Counted from the first letter of the stretch, positions 1 through 11,299 are shown. The stretch is DNA of 64,000 nucleotides from Globodera rostochiensis (GCA_018350325.1 JAEVLN010000010.1:806001-870000), one strand, 5' to 3'. Notes: a model not told the origin generated them from the letters alone. Numbers and translations are program-made.

Positions 1-149
1 CAGAAACACCCCCGCCGTGTGATATGCCGTTCTATATTTGTTTGACTGTGTGTTTTTTCTTTTTTAATAATTTTTATTATTTTATTTGCATTTAAATCTT
101 CATTTTTGAATTCTAAGAACAACAAAATAAAACGAAAAATATATTGTAG

Positions 150-1719
150 AAAGTGGCGCCTTGGAATTCCATCTGTACTTCCACGCTCAGTACCTTTATT
201 CTGGGCATGGCAGCAGCTGGCGGTGGAGACCCCACTACGGTAATAATTTTTTAATATTATTTTTTATTCCAATTTAAATAAGATTTTCGCTAATCGCCAA
301 TAAACTGGGAGTTTTGCGACTTGGCACCTTGGGTTAATAATGTCCGAGTAATAATAAATGATTTGCAAAATCTTTTTTTATAATTAACCAAAAAACTATC
401 GAATCAACTCGAAATAGTCTTTTTGTATTTCTTTCTTTATTTTTCTAGACGTCAACCACCACCACAACCACCACGACTACCACAGTGACCACCACGACGC
501 CAAAGGAGGTTATTTTTATTATTAAACGTTGCGCTTCCACTCCGAAGCCTCCCCCCCCCACAACCAAAACTTCCCGAATCCACTCCACGTCTTAGGCTAA
601 ACCTATGCTAGGCCTAAGCTAAGCGTAGGATTAGACTAAGCTTGGGTTTAGGCCTAAGCTATGCTTAATCTTAGTTTTAGTTTTTTTTAATTATTGGAAT
701 TGCTTAACGATTAAAATCTGTCCCATTCTTGTTCAACTGTGTCAGAATGATTTCCCAAAATTTTCGCTTCCACAAAGGCTTTTGAATGAGTTTAAATTAA
801 GGCTGTATCTTTTTAGAATTTTCAGTGAATTTTTCAAAATGAGAAAATTCTAAAGCGAATTCAATAATAATATTTGAATCCCGCCTGCTTCAAAAGAAAA
901 ATTGGGTCAAATTCTGCAGTTTGGACTAATTTTTTTAACATATCCTTCTTAAATTTTTCCCGGTGACGCCTATCGGCAGCGCCAAAAAATGTTTACATTA
1001 GAGTGGAGTATGCCCGGCGCCGGAGAAAAATTTTGAATTTTTGACTCAATTTGTTAAGAGATTTGCAACTTAAAATCAATCGGTCATTAATGTTTAGGAA
1101 TGGGCGAGGTCCAGTGGGAAAATTTTTTTGAATATTTAACGATATTAGCTAAGAAAATGGTCGAGATTTTTTTGTAAAAGAGCGTAAAGATAAGGGAAAC
1201 TTGAGTTTTCTATTACTAAATATAATTCAAATATTTATTTTTGAATAAAGAAATATTTGAAAATTTACCAAAATATTCTTTAATGGGGGGACCGCACGCG
1301 ACAGAACCAGAATAAAGGTTAAAAAAGAAATCGCATTGAGCGGGTTCGAACCAATAACAAAATTCAAATCGCAGTAAAGACAAACCACTAGGACGAAGAC
1401 GATTGGGCGATCAGTGACGAATGCAAAGTGAGCATTTTAAAATGTTATAAATCATTGAAAATGCCATTCAAATTTCAAAATTTTGAAAACCCGGAGTTTA
1501 CGAAAGTATTTTATTTTTGAAATTCTTCAGTGCCCTCCAAATGAGGAGCCAGGCCAGAATAGTTGCAACGGATGTGAGCCAAAGTGTGACGACGACGACG
1601 ACTCGCTGCTAGATTGCACACTGATGTTCTGCTCGTGTTCATGCGACTGCAAGAATGGATTGGTGCGCAACTCGCGCACGAATCAATGCATTCCGCAAGA
1701 ACAATGCCCCGAAGACTGA
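150..1719 (+). CDS. Secreted TIL-domain (trypsin-inhibitor-like) protein, 5' end incomplete
   Basis: Three exons fit in phase: about 150-239, 449-508 and 1531-1719 (TGA). The first reads into a hydrophobic stretch ending FILGMAAAGG, which looks like the end of a signal peptide. The second is almost pure threonine (TSTTTT...PKE). The third begins CPPNEE and carries 11 cysteines, with the TIL-typical order C-x-C-x3-C ahead of an acidic DDDDD loop, then CDCKNG, VRNS and C-x4-C near the end. TIL domains are small disulfide-rich folds, often serine-protease inhibitors in nematodes. The Thr-rich part is probably a glycosylated linker between the signal peptide and the single TIL domain. The true start is not visible: an in-frame ATG lies at 207, but a TAG acceptor just before 150 suggests an earlier exon. 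Inhibitory function is inferred from the fold only. Confidence 0.8.
590..690. repeat. Degenerate TTAGGC-like palindromic repeat
   Basis: Repeated words ttaggc, ggcctaagc, ctaagct and gggtttaggcc occur on both strands within about 100 bp, giving a palindromic patch. TTAGGC is the telomere unit of many nematodes, but copies here are too irregular to call an interstitial telomere. It lies in the intron between the second and third exons of the TIL gene. A similar patch is at 46950-47015. Confidence 0.4.
1340..1393 (-). repeat. tRNA-like (pol III A/B box) relic, possible SINE
   Basis: On the minus strand a segment ending cctagtggtttgtc resembles a pol III A box, followed about 40 bp on by a B-box-like ggttcgaaccc. 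No cloverleaf can be drawn with proper acceptor and T stems, so it is not a functional tRNA. The same order of boxes appears at 33088-33155, which suggests a dispersed tRNA-derived element. Confidence 0.4.
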
Positions 1720-2084
1720 ACAAAATGGATGGAAGAAAATGATGATGAAATAATTTTGGAATATTTTAATTCCTATTTAAGCAAAATGAACCGACCGGAA
1801 AGATGTCAATTTCGTTTAATTAAATACAAAAATTAACTCCAAAGATAAAAAAAAATCTTCCCCAACAGCGATTTCGGCAACGAGACAATCGTTCGGCTAA
1901 TATTTTGGCGGAGATTGAATAAATAAAAGTAATTGCCGTATCGCCTTCGAACCTTTTCCCCCAAAAACACTCCAAATATTAAGCACAAATATGAGTTTGG
2001 AATAGAAGTTAAAGACGTAATTCTAATCTTAAAAAATTCTGCAAATTTTCCATGCATTTTGACCACCCTCAACAGCTAAAATCC

Positions 2085-3238
2085 CCAAATACATCCCAAC
2101 AAAATGCCAATTTCGTCTTCAGAGTGAAGAAAAGCCTCGGGCAATGTGGTTTTTGAAAATTCTTCAAATTTTGCACATGACCTTGCTCATTCCATAAGCG
2201 ACGTTCTGGTAGGGACACTCCGACGGCGTTAAGAACACTTTGCCAATGCAACCCAAAGGGCCACCAATGTTCACTACCCGAACGACGGCACCGGAATTTG
2301 CTGCCGCCGCTGGCGCAACCGTTTTTCGAAGCAGCGGCAAAAATGCGGCCGTGGTGGCCACCGTGCCGACAACATTGACGTTGAAATGGCGCAAGTACAC
2401 CGCGCGGTCGGGCGCTTTCAAAGTGCCGCCCTCCAGACAAAATTTGAATTTAAAAATGAAAAAAAAAATTCTCACGGAAAAGAACAGAAGAAAAAGGGGA
2501 TGGACAATTTTAGTCACTTTTACAAATACAAATGGAAAGACAAAACTAAATTTTTTGGGTTTTTTGTACAAAAAATTGGACCAAAAAAATTTTGGTTTTG
2601 GGTCCAAGTTTCCGGTCTCTAGTTGTAAGTAAAATCCCTCAAAACGGTGGGAAGCGCCGGGAGGGATTTGGTTAACTTTTTTTTGAAATTGTCGGAATCA
2701 GCCTCTTCATAGAAAAAAGTGATTGGATTGATCATTTTGCTCCCCCACCTTTTCCAATATTCCGGCATTGTTTATGAGCGTATTCAGGCCGTCGTCAGAA
2801 CCCAACACTTTGACGGCGTTTTGAATGCTTTCATCGGAGCTGACGTCGATTTTCACCAGTTTCAACGCTTTGTTACATTTTGCCAATTCTTTCAATTCCT
2901 TAAAGAAAAATAAATTAATAAATTTTATTCTGAATTATTATTTGAAGAATATAATCTGCAATTTTCAGAACATGTTCTTGAAGAATCAAATTTAGATATG
3001 CCATTTTTGGGGTGTTTTTTAGAATTACGGGAAAAATAAAGGAGAAAAAACGACAATCGGAAGCCGCCGTATTGCGATACTAATTATAAGCCACGTGTGC
3101 CTGGTCAGGTTCGCGGCATCCGGGAAACAAATTTGTCACTCCGCCAATTTTCAAAATTTCTTTCACCAGTCCAAGTCCAATGCCGCGGTTGGCACCCGTC
3201 AAAAAGACATTGGCGCCGAGTGGAAGAGAGCTTTGCAT
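2085..3238 (-). CDS. Short-chain dehydrogenase/reductase (C-factor-like), C-terminus doubtful
   Basis: Exons on the minus strand: 3238-3095 (ATG), 2898-2749 and 2430-2182, all phase 0. Exon 1 has the NAD(P)-binding motif TGANRGIGLGLV. Exon 2 ends with the Rossmann NNAG motif (LINNAGI). Exon 3 has NVNVVGT, PLLRK and the active-site pattern YxxxK as AYGMSK. This matches the C-factor-like SDR family of nematodes, cytosolic oxidoreductases. The segment usually holding the catalytic serine reads VVNIGGPLG, with glycine where relatives have Ser-Ser. After YGMSK the remaining sequence is unclear: a degenerate frame near 2085-2150 reads EIGILLGCIWGF, vaguely like the family's C-terminal PGWV region, but no clean acceptor joins it. 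The gene may be a diverged, possibly inactive enzyme or an early pseudogene. The second intron holds AT-rich and poly-purine sequence. Confidence 0.72.
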
Positions 3239-4379
3239 AATTAATTTTTAATTTTTGATCAGTCAGAGTGAATGATAATTTTCTAAAAAATATAAATTGA
3301 TTAAAAAATATGAAATTTGTTCAGTTTAAAACCGGAAATTAAAAAATATACTTTTTGGAACTGGGTAACGCCAGCAAAAAACACGAGAATTTTTTTGGGT
3401 TTTCTTCTAAGATTAGCAAAAAAAAAATTTTTTTATCTTCATTAAAATTGGAAAATAAAATTTTCTTATTTATTGCAGGACTACCAGATTAAATTGGGTT
3501 TGGGTTAAAATCTTTTTTATTTTTTATTTATTGAACAAATCGGCAATGGTACCATTTTGCACCTCCAATAGCGATGAAAACAAAGTCAATGTAAGTGATA
3601 AGAAAAATGTATGCGAGTAAACACAAAAAATCAAAAATCAAAATTTGGGGAATTTTAAAAATTGTCTTTTGAGTCCAGCAGATGCGTCCAGCCCTTTATA
3701 ATCTTATAAACCAGCAGGACTCGTCGTATCTGCTGGTAAGCATTAGAGCCAAGGACAAATTGAGGATTTCCAAGGACACCAGCGGACCAATTTTTACGAA
3801 ATTCAAGGGCAGTCAACATTTTATTTTCACCGACAATATTCGTCGGAATGAAATTTTCCAAAATTTTAATTGTTTCGGCTCAACATTTTGTGCATCTCAC
3901 CAATTCAAAAATGAAAGCATTGTTCGGATAGCCCCCGCAGGGAAAAAATGAAAATCTTAACAAATAAATTAGATTTGTTGCAAATCTCTTAACAAATTGA
4001 GACAAGGCGGCGCCTTTTGAGAACCCTTTAACAGCATTAAACTTGGACAAAATGTTGTTTTGCCCTATTATTTACCAATTTATGATTTTACCTATTAATT
4101 TTGATTTTTGGCTAATAGTTTTGAAGAAAAAAATTTTCAACCCGAAGACCCGAAAACCGATGAGCCGAAACCCGGCTTTTCTTCAACCCGAAGAGCCGAA
4201 ACCCGACCCGAGATAAAGCGGCTAACATAAAAAGATTGACGATGTTAATCTCTATTCTAACCCACTCAAAGAAAATTCAATGAGTCGAAAAGGCAAGAAA
4301 ATTTTGAAATTCAAACATTAAAAATAAAAATGTGTTTAAATCGATTGCCAAATAGAAAAATCATTTTTTTGCTTCCTTC
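3239..4379. other. Intergenic, AT-rich, no gene recognised
   Basis: Mostly A/T-rich sequence between the dehydrogenase start and the serpin stop. An open frame on the minus strand at 3655-3861 has no recognisable domain or clear splice partner. Around 4140-4215 there is a short degenerate run of cccgaagagccgaaa words like other simple-phrase repeats in this window. Confidence 0.5.
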
Positions 4380-6508
4380 TCATTGTTCGCCAGTGAAAAC
4401 GCCGCTGAATATGACGTGTTTTTTGTAGAGGGTGACGAAAAAAGCGAACGGATGGTCGGGTTGAAAGGTTCGGGCTGAGTCAAGTTGTGGCAACCCGAAA
4501 GGGCTGTCAATACTCTTTGGCTCCGCGGCTGTTGAAGGAGACGCCGCTGTGCCGTACTCATCGATCTGCGAGTTTTTATAAATAAATTTGGTGCCATGTG
4601 GCCCGATGATTTAAAATTCTCGGCTCGACCCCCGATGATTTAAAATTCTCGGCTCGACCCCCGATGATTTAAAATTCTCGGCTTGACCCCCGATGATTTA
4701 AAATTTTCGGCTTGACCCCCGATGATTTAAAATTTTCGGCTGACCCCCGATGATTTATAATTCAAGGCCAAGTTGCCCCAGACCGGCTTTTAACACTAAA
4801 AGAAGTCGCTCTAATTATTACGTACCGAAATATGCGCTTTCTGAATAACTTTGTTGATGTACAAAGTGTATGACAAATTGTTGTGATTTATGCCCGAAAA
4901 GTCGGCCTTGCTTGGACGGAATGCGCGTTTGATGCCAAGCAACAGCAATGTTTCTTCCAAATTTTGATGCAATGATACAATTTTGAACTTTGGCAAAATG
5001 ACCTAAAATGGCGAGGAATTGAAGTGATTTTTTTTTATTCTTTAAATTAACATTGGCCCCCGACTCAAACCCCCGACCCGATTCCCGGCATGACAATCCC
5101 CGACTCCCCCCCCCCCCACCCGATCCCCGGCATGGCCCGACAAGGCCAACCCCACCCCCCTCCCCCCCCCCGACCCGACCTTCATCAATCTTATGGATTG
5201 ACATTTATTTAAAAAGATTAAAATATGCATATTTAATGCTTGCCCACTGAGGACATTGATTAATAAATTTTCAAAATTTTCTACATCCTCGCTCGACCCC
5301 CAAAATTTGGACGCCACTGAACCTGATCCCCGACATGGCCAACTCCGACACCCGACTTCCTGCCCCCGAGGGGCCGGGAACCAATCGATTTTAAATTTCG
5401 ATACGCTTCCCACCTTGAGCTCTTTCATTGGAGACTTTTTGAGAAATTCCACCAAATTTCCGCCGTTAAACGTTTGCAACACATAATCGGTGTACCCCTT
5501 CGTCAACATAATAACAAAATGCGCTTTTTCGCCAACATACGGCACACCGAGCAGCTCAAACTAAATTTTTTGGTTTAAATGGCACAATTTTTTTTTTTGG
5601 CACATACATCTCCCGTCTCCATGTGCATGAATTGACCTGTTTGAGTCATCATATCCATCTAAAGAAAGATTATTAATGGGAATTAATTTGCATTTTAACT
5701 TCAAATTTTCAAGAATTAACAATTAATTTTTCTTTTTTAATTTTATAATTTAAATATTCAAAGTAAATAAATACCTCGCGGTCCTGGCCATTTATTGAAC
5801 GGAATGTTTTCTTTTCGGTATGCGGCTTGAACGGTCGAAGCCAATTTGCTTGAAAATGAATTGCACTGACGAGCACCAACCTAACAAAAATTGATTTGTA
5901 AAAGCGCATTTTTAGTTTAAATAGTTTTGCTTTGTGTCCGACGGGTTCAGAGATTGCGGTACAATCGATTCAATGCTTTTGCCCCCCGGCGATGCTTTGT
6001 CAAGAAAGGCATTGATTTTCTGTAAAAATTGAAATATTTTGTTAAAATAATTGATTCTTAAATAATTCAATTCATATAATTATTTGTGTTTACATCGGCA
6101 ACTTCGATTTGTTGGCCAAAATCAATCGACTCGAAACTGTCCTCCCCAATGGCCGATTTGAACTCATCCAAAACTTTGACAGAGTTCGACAAATATAATT
6201 TTTTGGAAATCTTCAGCTTGAATTAGCGTCCGTTTGTGTTGACTCAATTTCTTGCAAGAATTTGCCGTAATTGTCGCGCAACGACGGGCCGGACGAATCT
6301 GGCAAACGCTTTGTTTGTTAAATTCAAATGCTCAAAATACCGTCCGGCGCCAACACTTTGCCAAGTTCAACCGCTGTTTGGCCTCGTGCACCAATGTAAG
6401 CCATGGCCAGTGCAATGGCCGCCGAAAGGGGCGACTGAACCGCATTCTTTTTATTGTGTTGGTAGAACATCTTCATTATGTCCACAGAAAAATGCGCGTG
6501 CCCAATGG
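4380..6508 (-). CDS. Serpin (serine protease inhibitor family), start exon not found
   Basis: Minus-strand exons: 6508-6341, 6298-6094, 6019-5931, 5880-5775, 5658-5608, 5560-5414, 5002-4826 and 4565-4380 (TGA). Serpin landmarks in order: VQSPLSAAIALAMAYIGARG (helix B), LKISKKLYLS, VLDEFKS, INAFLDKASPGGKS, LVLVSAIHFQANW, MMTQTGQF, VPYVGEKAHFVIML, LPKFKI, SKADFSGI, a hinge/reactive-loop region DEYGTAASPSTAAEP and the C-terminal block DHPFAFFVTLYKKHVIFSGV. The hinge is not the usual run of small residues, so inhibitory activity is uncertain. The intron 5930-5881 needs a GC donor. The exon 6298-6094 is one base short of phase (around 6215), a frameshift or consensus error. The intron after 6341 is only 42 bp. 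The first exon starts after an acceptor, so the start codon and any signal peptide lie further upstream. Introns at 4570-4820 and 5010-5410 are filled with repeats. Confidence 0.88.
4602..4770. repeat. 29-bp tandem repeat in the last serpin intron
   Basis: Six copies of a unit with gatgatttaaaattctcgg and a gctcgaccccc tail, the last ones slightly diverged (ctc to ctt, then a shortened unit). It lies wholly inside the intron before the last serpin exon. Confidence 0.9.
5045..5400. repeat. Degenerate cccgac/ccccggcatggcc repeat element in serpin intron
   Basis: Two patches of cccgac words (5058-5180 and 5295-5395) surround an AT-rich centre with the phrase gcttgcccactgaggacattg. A related arrangement is at 15950-16145, with gcttgcctagtgaagacattg, gaccccgacgacccccgac and gcccccgaggggtcgggg. 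The pair identifies a dispersed element rather than random low complexity. Confidence 0.6.
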
Positions 6509-6584
6509 CTAATAAAGCAATTAACAAATGATAAAAACGGTGAAATTTTAATTATAACTAGAGTATAACGGGATTGTGAGGGTT

Positions 6585-7345
6585 ATTCCGGTTTTAATCG
6601 GTCCCCATCATCGGGATCCCGGTTTTAGTCGGTCCCCATCATCGGAATCAGAGGACGGGGGGGGGGGTGATGATCTCGAGCAAATACACCCCCTTAATAT
6701 GGCAATAGCCTCTGAAAATGACATTATTGGGTCGGCACTTGTTGCCGTAAAGTTCCAAACAATTTTTACCATTGCGCGATCCAGACTAAAACTCAATCCC
6801 AGGGGTTTCTTCCCGAGTTTTTCAAACCAAATCCCGTAGTTTTTCTTGAAATCCCGATACCAACTAAAAATCCCGGTTTTAATCGGTCCCCATCATCGGG
6901 ATCCCGGTTTTAATCGGTCCCCATCATCGGGATCCCGGTTTTAATCTGTCCCCATCATCCGGATCCCGCTTTTATCGGGATCCCGATTTTAATCAGTCCC
7001 CATCATCCGGATCCCGGTTTTAATCGGTCCCCATCATCGGGATCCCGGTTTTAATCAGTCCCCATCATCCGGATCCCGTTTTTATCGGGATCCCGGTTTT
7101 AATCAGTCCCCATCATCCGGATCCCGTTTTTATCGGGATCCCGGTTTTAATCTGTCCCCATCATCGGGATCCCGGTTTTAGTCGGTCCCGATCATCGGGA
7201 TCCCGGCTTTTAATCGGTCCCATCATCGGGATCCCGGTTTTAATCGGTCCCCATCATCTGGATCCCGGTTTTAATCGGTCCCCATCATCGGGATCACGGT
7301 TTTAATCGGTCCCCATCATCGGAATCCCGGTTTAAAACCGACTAA
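6585..7345. repeat. Minisatellite, about 31-bp unit (cggttttaatcggtccccatcatcggga type)
   Basis: About fifteen or more copies of a unit built from ggttttaatcggtccc and catcatcgggatccc. One unrelated 200-bp stretch (about 6655-6860) interrupts the array. Variants replace the middle with tttatcgggatcccg. The array sits between the serpin and the orphan exon at 7451-7646. Confidence 0.92.
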
Positions 7346-7450
7346 AAAATCCGGATCCCGATTTCTTATCAAAATGCCGACCCCGGTCTTCTCTACGCTA
7401 ATTTGAATGACCACAAACGCCAATAAATTCTTGTGAACGCGCGAGCTTAC

Positions 7451-7646
7451 ATTTCGTGACAAAGTTCGGGTACATAAGTCCCTGATTAGGCACCCCATAA
7501 TCATTGATGAGCTTCAAGTCGGTCGGTTGCCAGCAAAGGTCATTATGTTGGACAAAATCATAAGCACCAAATTGGTCGCGCCACTGAACGACGGCAACTT
7601 CTTGTCGAAGATCCAAATGCAGTCCGCGCATTTCCTGCACGCGGCC
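7451..7646 (-). CDS. Orphan exon of unknown protein
   Basis: A minus-strand open stretch bounded by a good acceptor (gctgcag at 7647) and donor (TGTAAGC at 7450). It reads GRVQEMRGLHLDLRQEVAVV, then a QWRDQFGAYDFVQ segment, NDLCWQP and GVPNQGLMYPNFVTK. Aromatic and tryptophan spacing recalls weakly the extracellular ligand-binding domain of Cys-loop receptors, but the match is too thin to name a family. No 5' or 3' partner exon was found nearby, so it may be a gene remnant or one exon of a gene interrupted by repeats. Confidence 0.4.
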
Positions 7647-7659
7647 CTGCAGCAAATAA

Positions 7660-8609
7660 ATGATTAGTGCAAAATTTAGTCATTTTGCATAAATTTGTAT
7701 CAAATTCAATAAAATTTAATTGAGAAGCTTCCCCCATTGATCGTCCATCATTTATACACTAATGCTGGGACATTCATGGTTTTTTTTTGTGTGCACTCTT
7801 AAAAAAAGAACCTTTTCATAAAGAAAATGCACCCCGTAAAAATCGAAAATTCCGAAAAAAATTTAATTTTTATAAAATGTTCCAAAAGATGTGAGAAATA
7901 TTACATTTACAATTGTAAGAGGGATATTAATTAAATTGACAAATTTGAACGTTTCGTGCGCAAATTGACTGCATTTGGTCCGTTGTAGCACATTTTTAAT
8001 AAATATTTTGCACTTTTTGAGGGTTTTTTAGCCAATTTTTTGGGGGTTTTTAGTCAAATTTTGAAGGTTTTTTGGTCAATTTGCATGTGTCGAAAACCGA
8101 TCGATCATTTCCGGGAGCGATCCCGATCAGGAATGGGCGGAATACGAAATAAACAAACAAATTGCCTCTCCTCTATATCCGGACACTTTGACGCGATCAT
8201 CGTCATAACTTGGTCAATATGTAGTAAAACAAATCAAACAAAATCATCCAAAAGCTCTCAACATTTGAACCTTTGATCAAGCAAAAGCTAACCGATCACT
8301 CAAATGCCAAAAAAGTTATGGCCATTCTGTCCACAAACATCACTTTCTGAATCATCCAAAAGCTCTCAACATCTTGAACTTTTGATCAAGCAAAAGCTAA
8401 CCGATCACTCAAATGCCACAAAAGTTATGGCCATTCTGGCCACAAATCTCAAACTTTCTGAATCATCCAGGAGCGCTCAACATCTTGAACCTTTGATCAA
8501 ACAAAAGCTACCTGATTCGGCTTTTCTCAAAAAAGTCTTATTTATTCTGCTGATATTTATTTGGTAATGGAACATCATTTAAATCTGTCGCGCGCCATTC
8601 ACACAATTC
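7660..8609. other. Intergenic; holds a tandem repeat at 8242-8560
   Basis: AT-rich sequence with no coding signal apart from the repeat annotated separately. Confidence 0.5.
8242..8560. repeat. Three tandem copies of a ~108-bp unit
   Basis: Copies start at about 8242, 8350 and 8461, each with aatcatccaaaagctctcaa, gatcaagcaaaagctaacc and atgccaaaaaagttatggcc. The third is truncated. It lies downstream of the first transthyretin-like gene. Confidence 0.85.
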
Positions 8610-9523
8610 TCAATGAATACAGTCGTGGCTTTCACCGGGCATTTTGGCCTCAAGATTCCAGGTGCCAATGTCCAACGTTTTGGCCGGGTGTTTGCCACTC
8701 GTGATGTAATGGTTGGGCTGTGAGGATTTTTAAAAAAATTTTTAAATTTTTGGAGTTTTTTTCGTAAATACCAGCTCAAATTTCCAGCGGCGCTGGCACG
8801 GAATGAGCCCGTCGTTGCAATCGTGGTCTAAATATTGCAAATTTTTAATGCGTCTTCGTGTCAAATGTACATAATTTGTTCAAAATTGTCACTAATTCAA
8901 GCCATTTAGTTTTTAAAAATCGAATAATTTTTGTTTTCGACCCAATCAATCAATCCCCGGATCTTCAGGGAGTCAATCCCCGGATCTTCGAGAAGTCAAT
9001 CCCCGGATCTTCAAGGAGTTAATCCCCGAATTTTCGAGGAGCTTACAAATTTTCAGATGCGGATCAATCGTGGTCAGCTCGGTGGTGTCGCCGGCCAACA
9101 CAAAATTGCCCATGTCATCAGTGTACCCGCTGTCAAGGTCATCGTCCGGGTCGGGGCCAAAGTCGTCATCAATCTTAACAATTTAAATAATATTTAATCG
9201 TTTAAATTTCATTCTTTTATATATTTTTTTTATTAATTAATTAGAATAAAACCTTTTTAACGGTTTGTCAATTGTTTAACTTATATAATTTGAATTATAT
9301 TAACCACAAAAATGTTACCAATTTCACTCGAACATTTGCGGCGGGCAATTCGGCACACATCAAACGTCCCTTCACCTAAATTATTTTATTAAAAATATTC
9401 AAAAAAAAAATATTCCGTTTTAACCCGGTAGGACTGAATTCCGCTGTGCTGTTGTGGGATGATGGAGGCAAAAATGCTGGTCATCAGCAACAAAAGAGAG
9501 GCCGACGTCAGTTGGAAATTCAT
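8610..9523 (-). CDS. Transthyretin-like (TTR) family secreted protein, copy 1
   Basis: Five minus-strand exons with consistent phase: 9523-9425, 9375-9319, 9173-9047, 8827-8772 and 8717-8610 (TGA), giving 148 residues, normal for the family. A signal peptide is clear (MNFQLTSASLLLLMTS, then FASI). The mature part follows the nematode TTR-like pattern: VKGRLMC, AANVRVKL, GPDPDDDLDSGYTD, GNFVLAGDTTELTTIDP, KIYHDCNDG, RWKFELP and the C-terminal DCIH. Four cysteines near the ends fit the family's disulfides. These proteins are secreted beta-sandwich relatives of transthyretin, expanded in nematodes; roles known for some members include extracellular bridging in cell-corpse recognition and host interaction in parasites. 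Which applies here cannot be told. The intron 8828-9046 holds a small tandem repeat. Confidence 0.95.
8943..9035. repeat. Short tandem repeat (gtcaatccccggatcttc) in TTR copy 1 intron
   Basis: Four copies of a unit of about 24 bp with the phrase aatccccggatcttc followed by gagaagt or aaggagt. It is confined to the intron between the third and fourth exons. Confidence 0.85.
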
Positions 9524-9731
9524 TTTTCTTGATTTAAAATTAAAAAAGGGAATAAAAATGTTATGGATTGGTTGGTATAGAGGTTAACAACCATATTGAA
9601 AATTGAATAAAAAATAAATTTGAATGAGCAGTGATGTGCCATTTTTATTATAAATTTAGTGCAAAATGGCGGCATTTTGTGAAAGTGTTATTATAATATT
9701 ATATGCGTAACAATTAAAAACGGAAGTGCCA

Positions 9732-10950
9732 TCAATGAATGCAATCGCGGCTTTCGTCCTCAAGTTCAAGCTTAAAAATTCAAAAAATTAAATGCCGTTC
9801 CTGAATCCCGGGGGAGGCCTTAAAAATCCCGCCGGGATCTCGAATTCAATCCCGGAGGCCCGAATTCAATCCCTGGGAAGGCCGAATTCAATCCCGCGGA
9901 ATGCTGAAAAAATCCCGCTGGTTCAATCCCGGGGGAGGCCGTAAAAATCCCGCCGGGATCTCGAATTCAATCCCGGAGGATCCCGAATTCAATCCCTGGG
10001 AAGGCCGAATTCAATCCCGCGGAATGCTGAAAAATCTCGCCGGGATCTCAAATTCAATCCCGGATCCCAAATTCAATCCCGCGAGATCACAAGAATCCCG
10101 ACTTCAGTCCAATCATTAATTTGCACCTCCAACTCCACACTGCCCAAATTCATCAGTTTGTTCGGACGTGTGCCGCTTGAGATGTATTTGTCCGGAATGC
10201 CAATGACCCATTCGCGTTTGCACAACGGAATGTGCAGATTGCAGTCGTGGTCTTAGAAATGGAAAAGTCGAAAAATAAATGTTCCTTTTCGGGAACTCTC
10301 TCACAAATTCGCAGTTCAGGATCAATGTTGGTCAACTCCATTGTGGAGCCGCTGACTTCAAACTGTCCATTCAAATCCGTGTACACGGTGTCCAACTCGT
10401 CGTCAGGATCGGGTCCTAAAATCATATTTAGGTTACCTCTCTATATTCAATCAGCAAAAAAATGATCTGACTTGAGTTCGGGAAAGATCCAATTTACAAA
10501 AAAATCATCCCCCAAATTTCTTTAAAACACGATTTTGAAATTTACCAAGATCTCAATGTAAAGCGTCGAGAATAGAGCCCGGATTTGAGGACCGATCGAG
10601 AATCTCGTGTTTTATATCCGGACTTAAAGTTTGAGAAGGCCTCAATTCAAATTTAAGAAATTGAGAAAAAATCTATGCCAGATTTAAACGATCTGGTTGG
10701 CGGTTGCTGCCAATTTTCTCGGTTAATCAAAGAGAAATAACCCCGAGTTGTTTATTGAACGTTTATTACCGTCGTCTTCGTCGAACAGTTTGACGAGTAC
10801 GCCACTGGCCGGTCGTCCACCGCAAAGGAGTTGGCCTATGGCGCCGGCCGATTGGGTACGAAATGCCAACACCGATGGTGAAGCAAAGAGGAGCAGAATG
10901 ATCGCAATGACCAGAGAAATGGGCCAAAATGTCAGGGACAATTTTTGCAT
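9732..10950 (-). CDS. Transthyretin-like (TTR) family secreted protein, copy 2
   Basis: Four minus-strand exons in phase: 10950-10770 (ATG), 10415-10305, 10251-10127 and 9758-9732 (TGA), 147 residues. The signal peptide is long and hydrophobic (WPISLVIAIILLLFA then SPSVLA). Domain landmarks are GQLLCGGRPASGVLVKLFDE, GPDPDDELDTVYTD, GQFEVSGSTMELTNIDP, YHDC, DKYISSGTRP and the terminal DCIH. Cysteine positions match copies 1 and 3. The last exon codes for only eight residues plus stop and is separated from the rest by an intron filled with repeats. The gene shares strand and gene plan with its neighbours, pointing to tandem duplication. The first exon ends in the same place as in copy 3, whereas copy 1 has an extra intron. 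Confidence 0.95.
9800..10105. repeat. gaattcaatcccgg minisatellite in TTR copy 2 intron
   Basis: Roughly a dozen copies of gaattcaatcccgg-type words arranged in a higher-order unit of about 115 bp that is repeated at least twice (9800-9910 and 9915-10030). Wholly inside the last intron of TTR copy 2. Confidence 0.9.
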
Positions 10951-11299
10951 TTTATTGGACAGTGACTGATCGGAAAATGCATAAAAAGATGTTTTAAATG
11001 AATTTACGCAAAATATTTCATAAATTAGTGACGACTAATCCGGTTGAAATTTTTAAAAATTTAATGTACTCTGTTTGCTATTTGTGGCATTTTTGGAACG
11101 ATCAATGATTAGGAATCTTATGAAATTGAATATTGTGTTAAGTGATTGAGCAATGGACGGAGGGTGGTGATTTGATCACATTTCAATGGGGGGGGGGGTA
11201 TAAAAGTGTGCTTATTTGTGTTTACTAATTGCAGCAGGAAAACATTCACATCAAAAACAGAGCCGCCGATGGGGGGCAACAGTTGTCACCCCCCCCCCC

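Noticed and set aside
1300..1400. Functional tRNA gene
   Set aside because: Has A- and B-box-like sequence but no pairing acceptor or T stem.
2240..2632. Plus-strand open frames overlapping the dehydrogenase
   Set aside because: Antisense shadows of exon 3; the minus frame has the family motifs and splice signals.
5042..5545. Long minus-strand frame with a glycine-rich part
   Set aside because: The first third is a serpin exon (5560-5414); the rest runs into an intron repeat past a GT donor.
4602..7345. CRISPR-like arrays in the tandem repeats
   Set aside because: No unique spacers; units are contiguous and diverged, and the host is a eukaryote.
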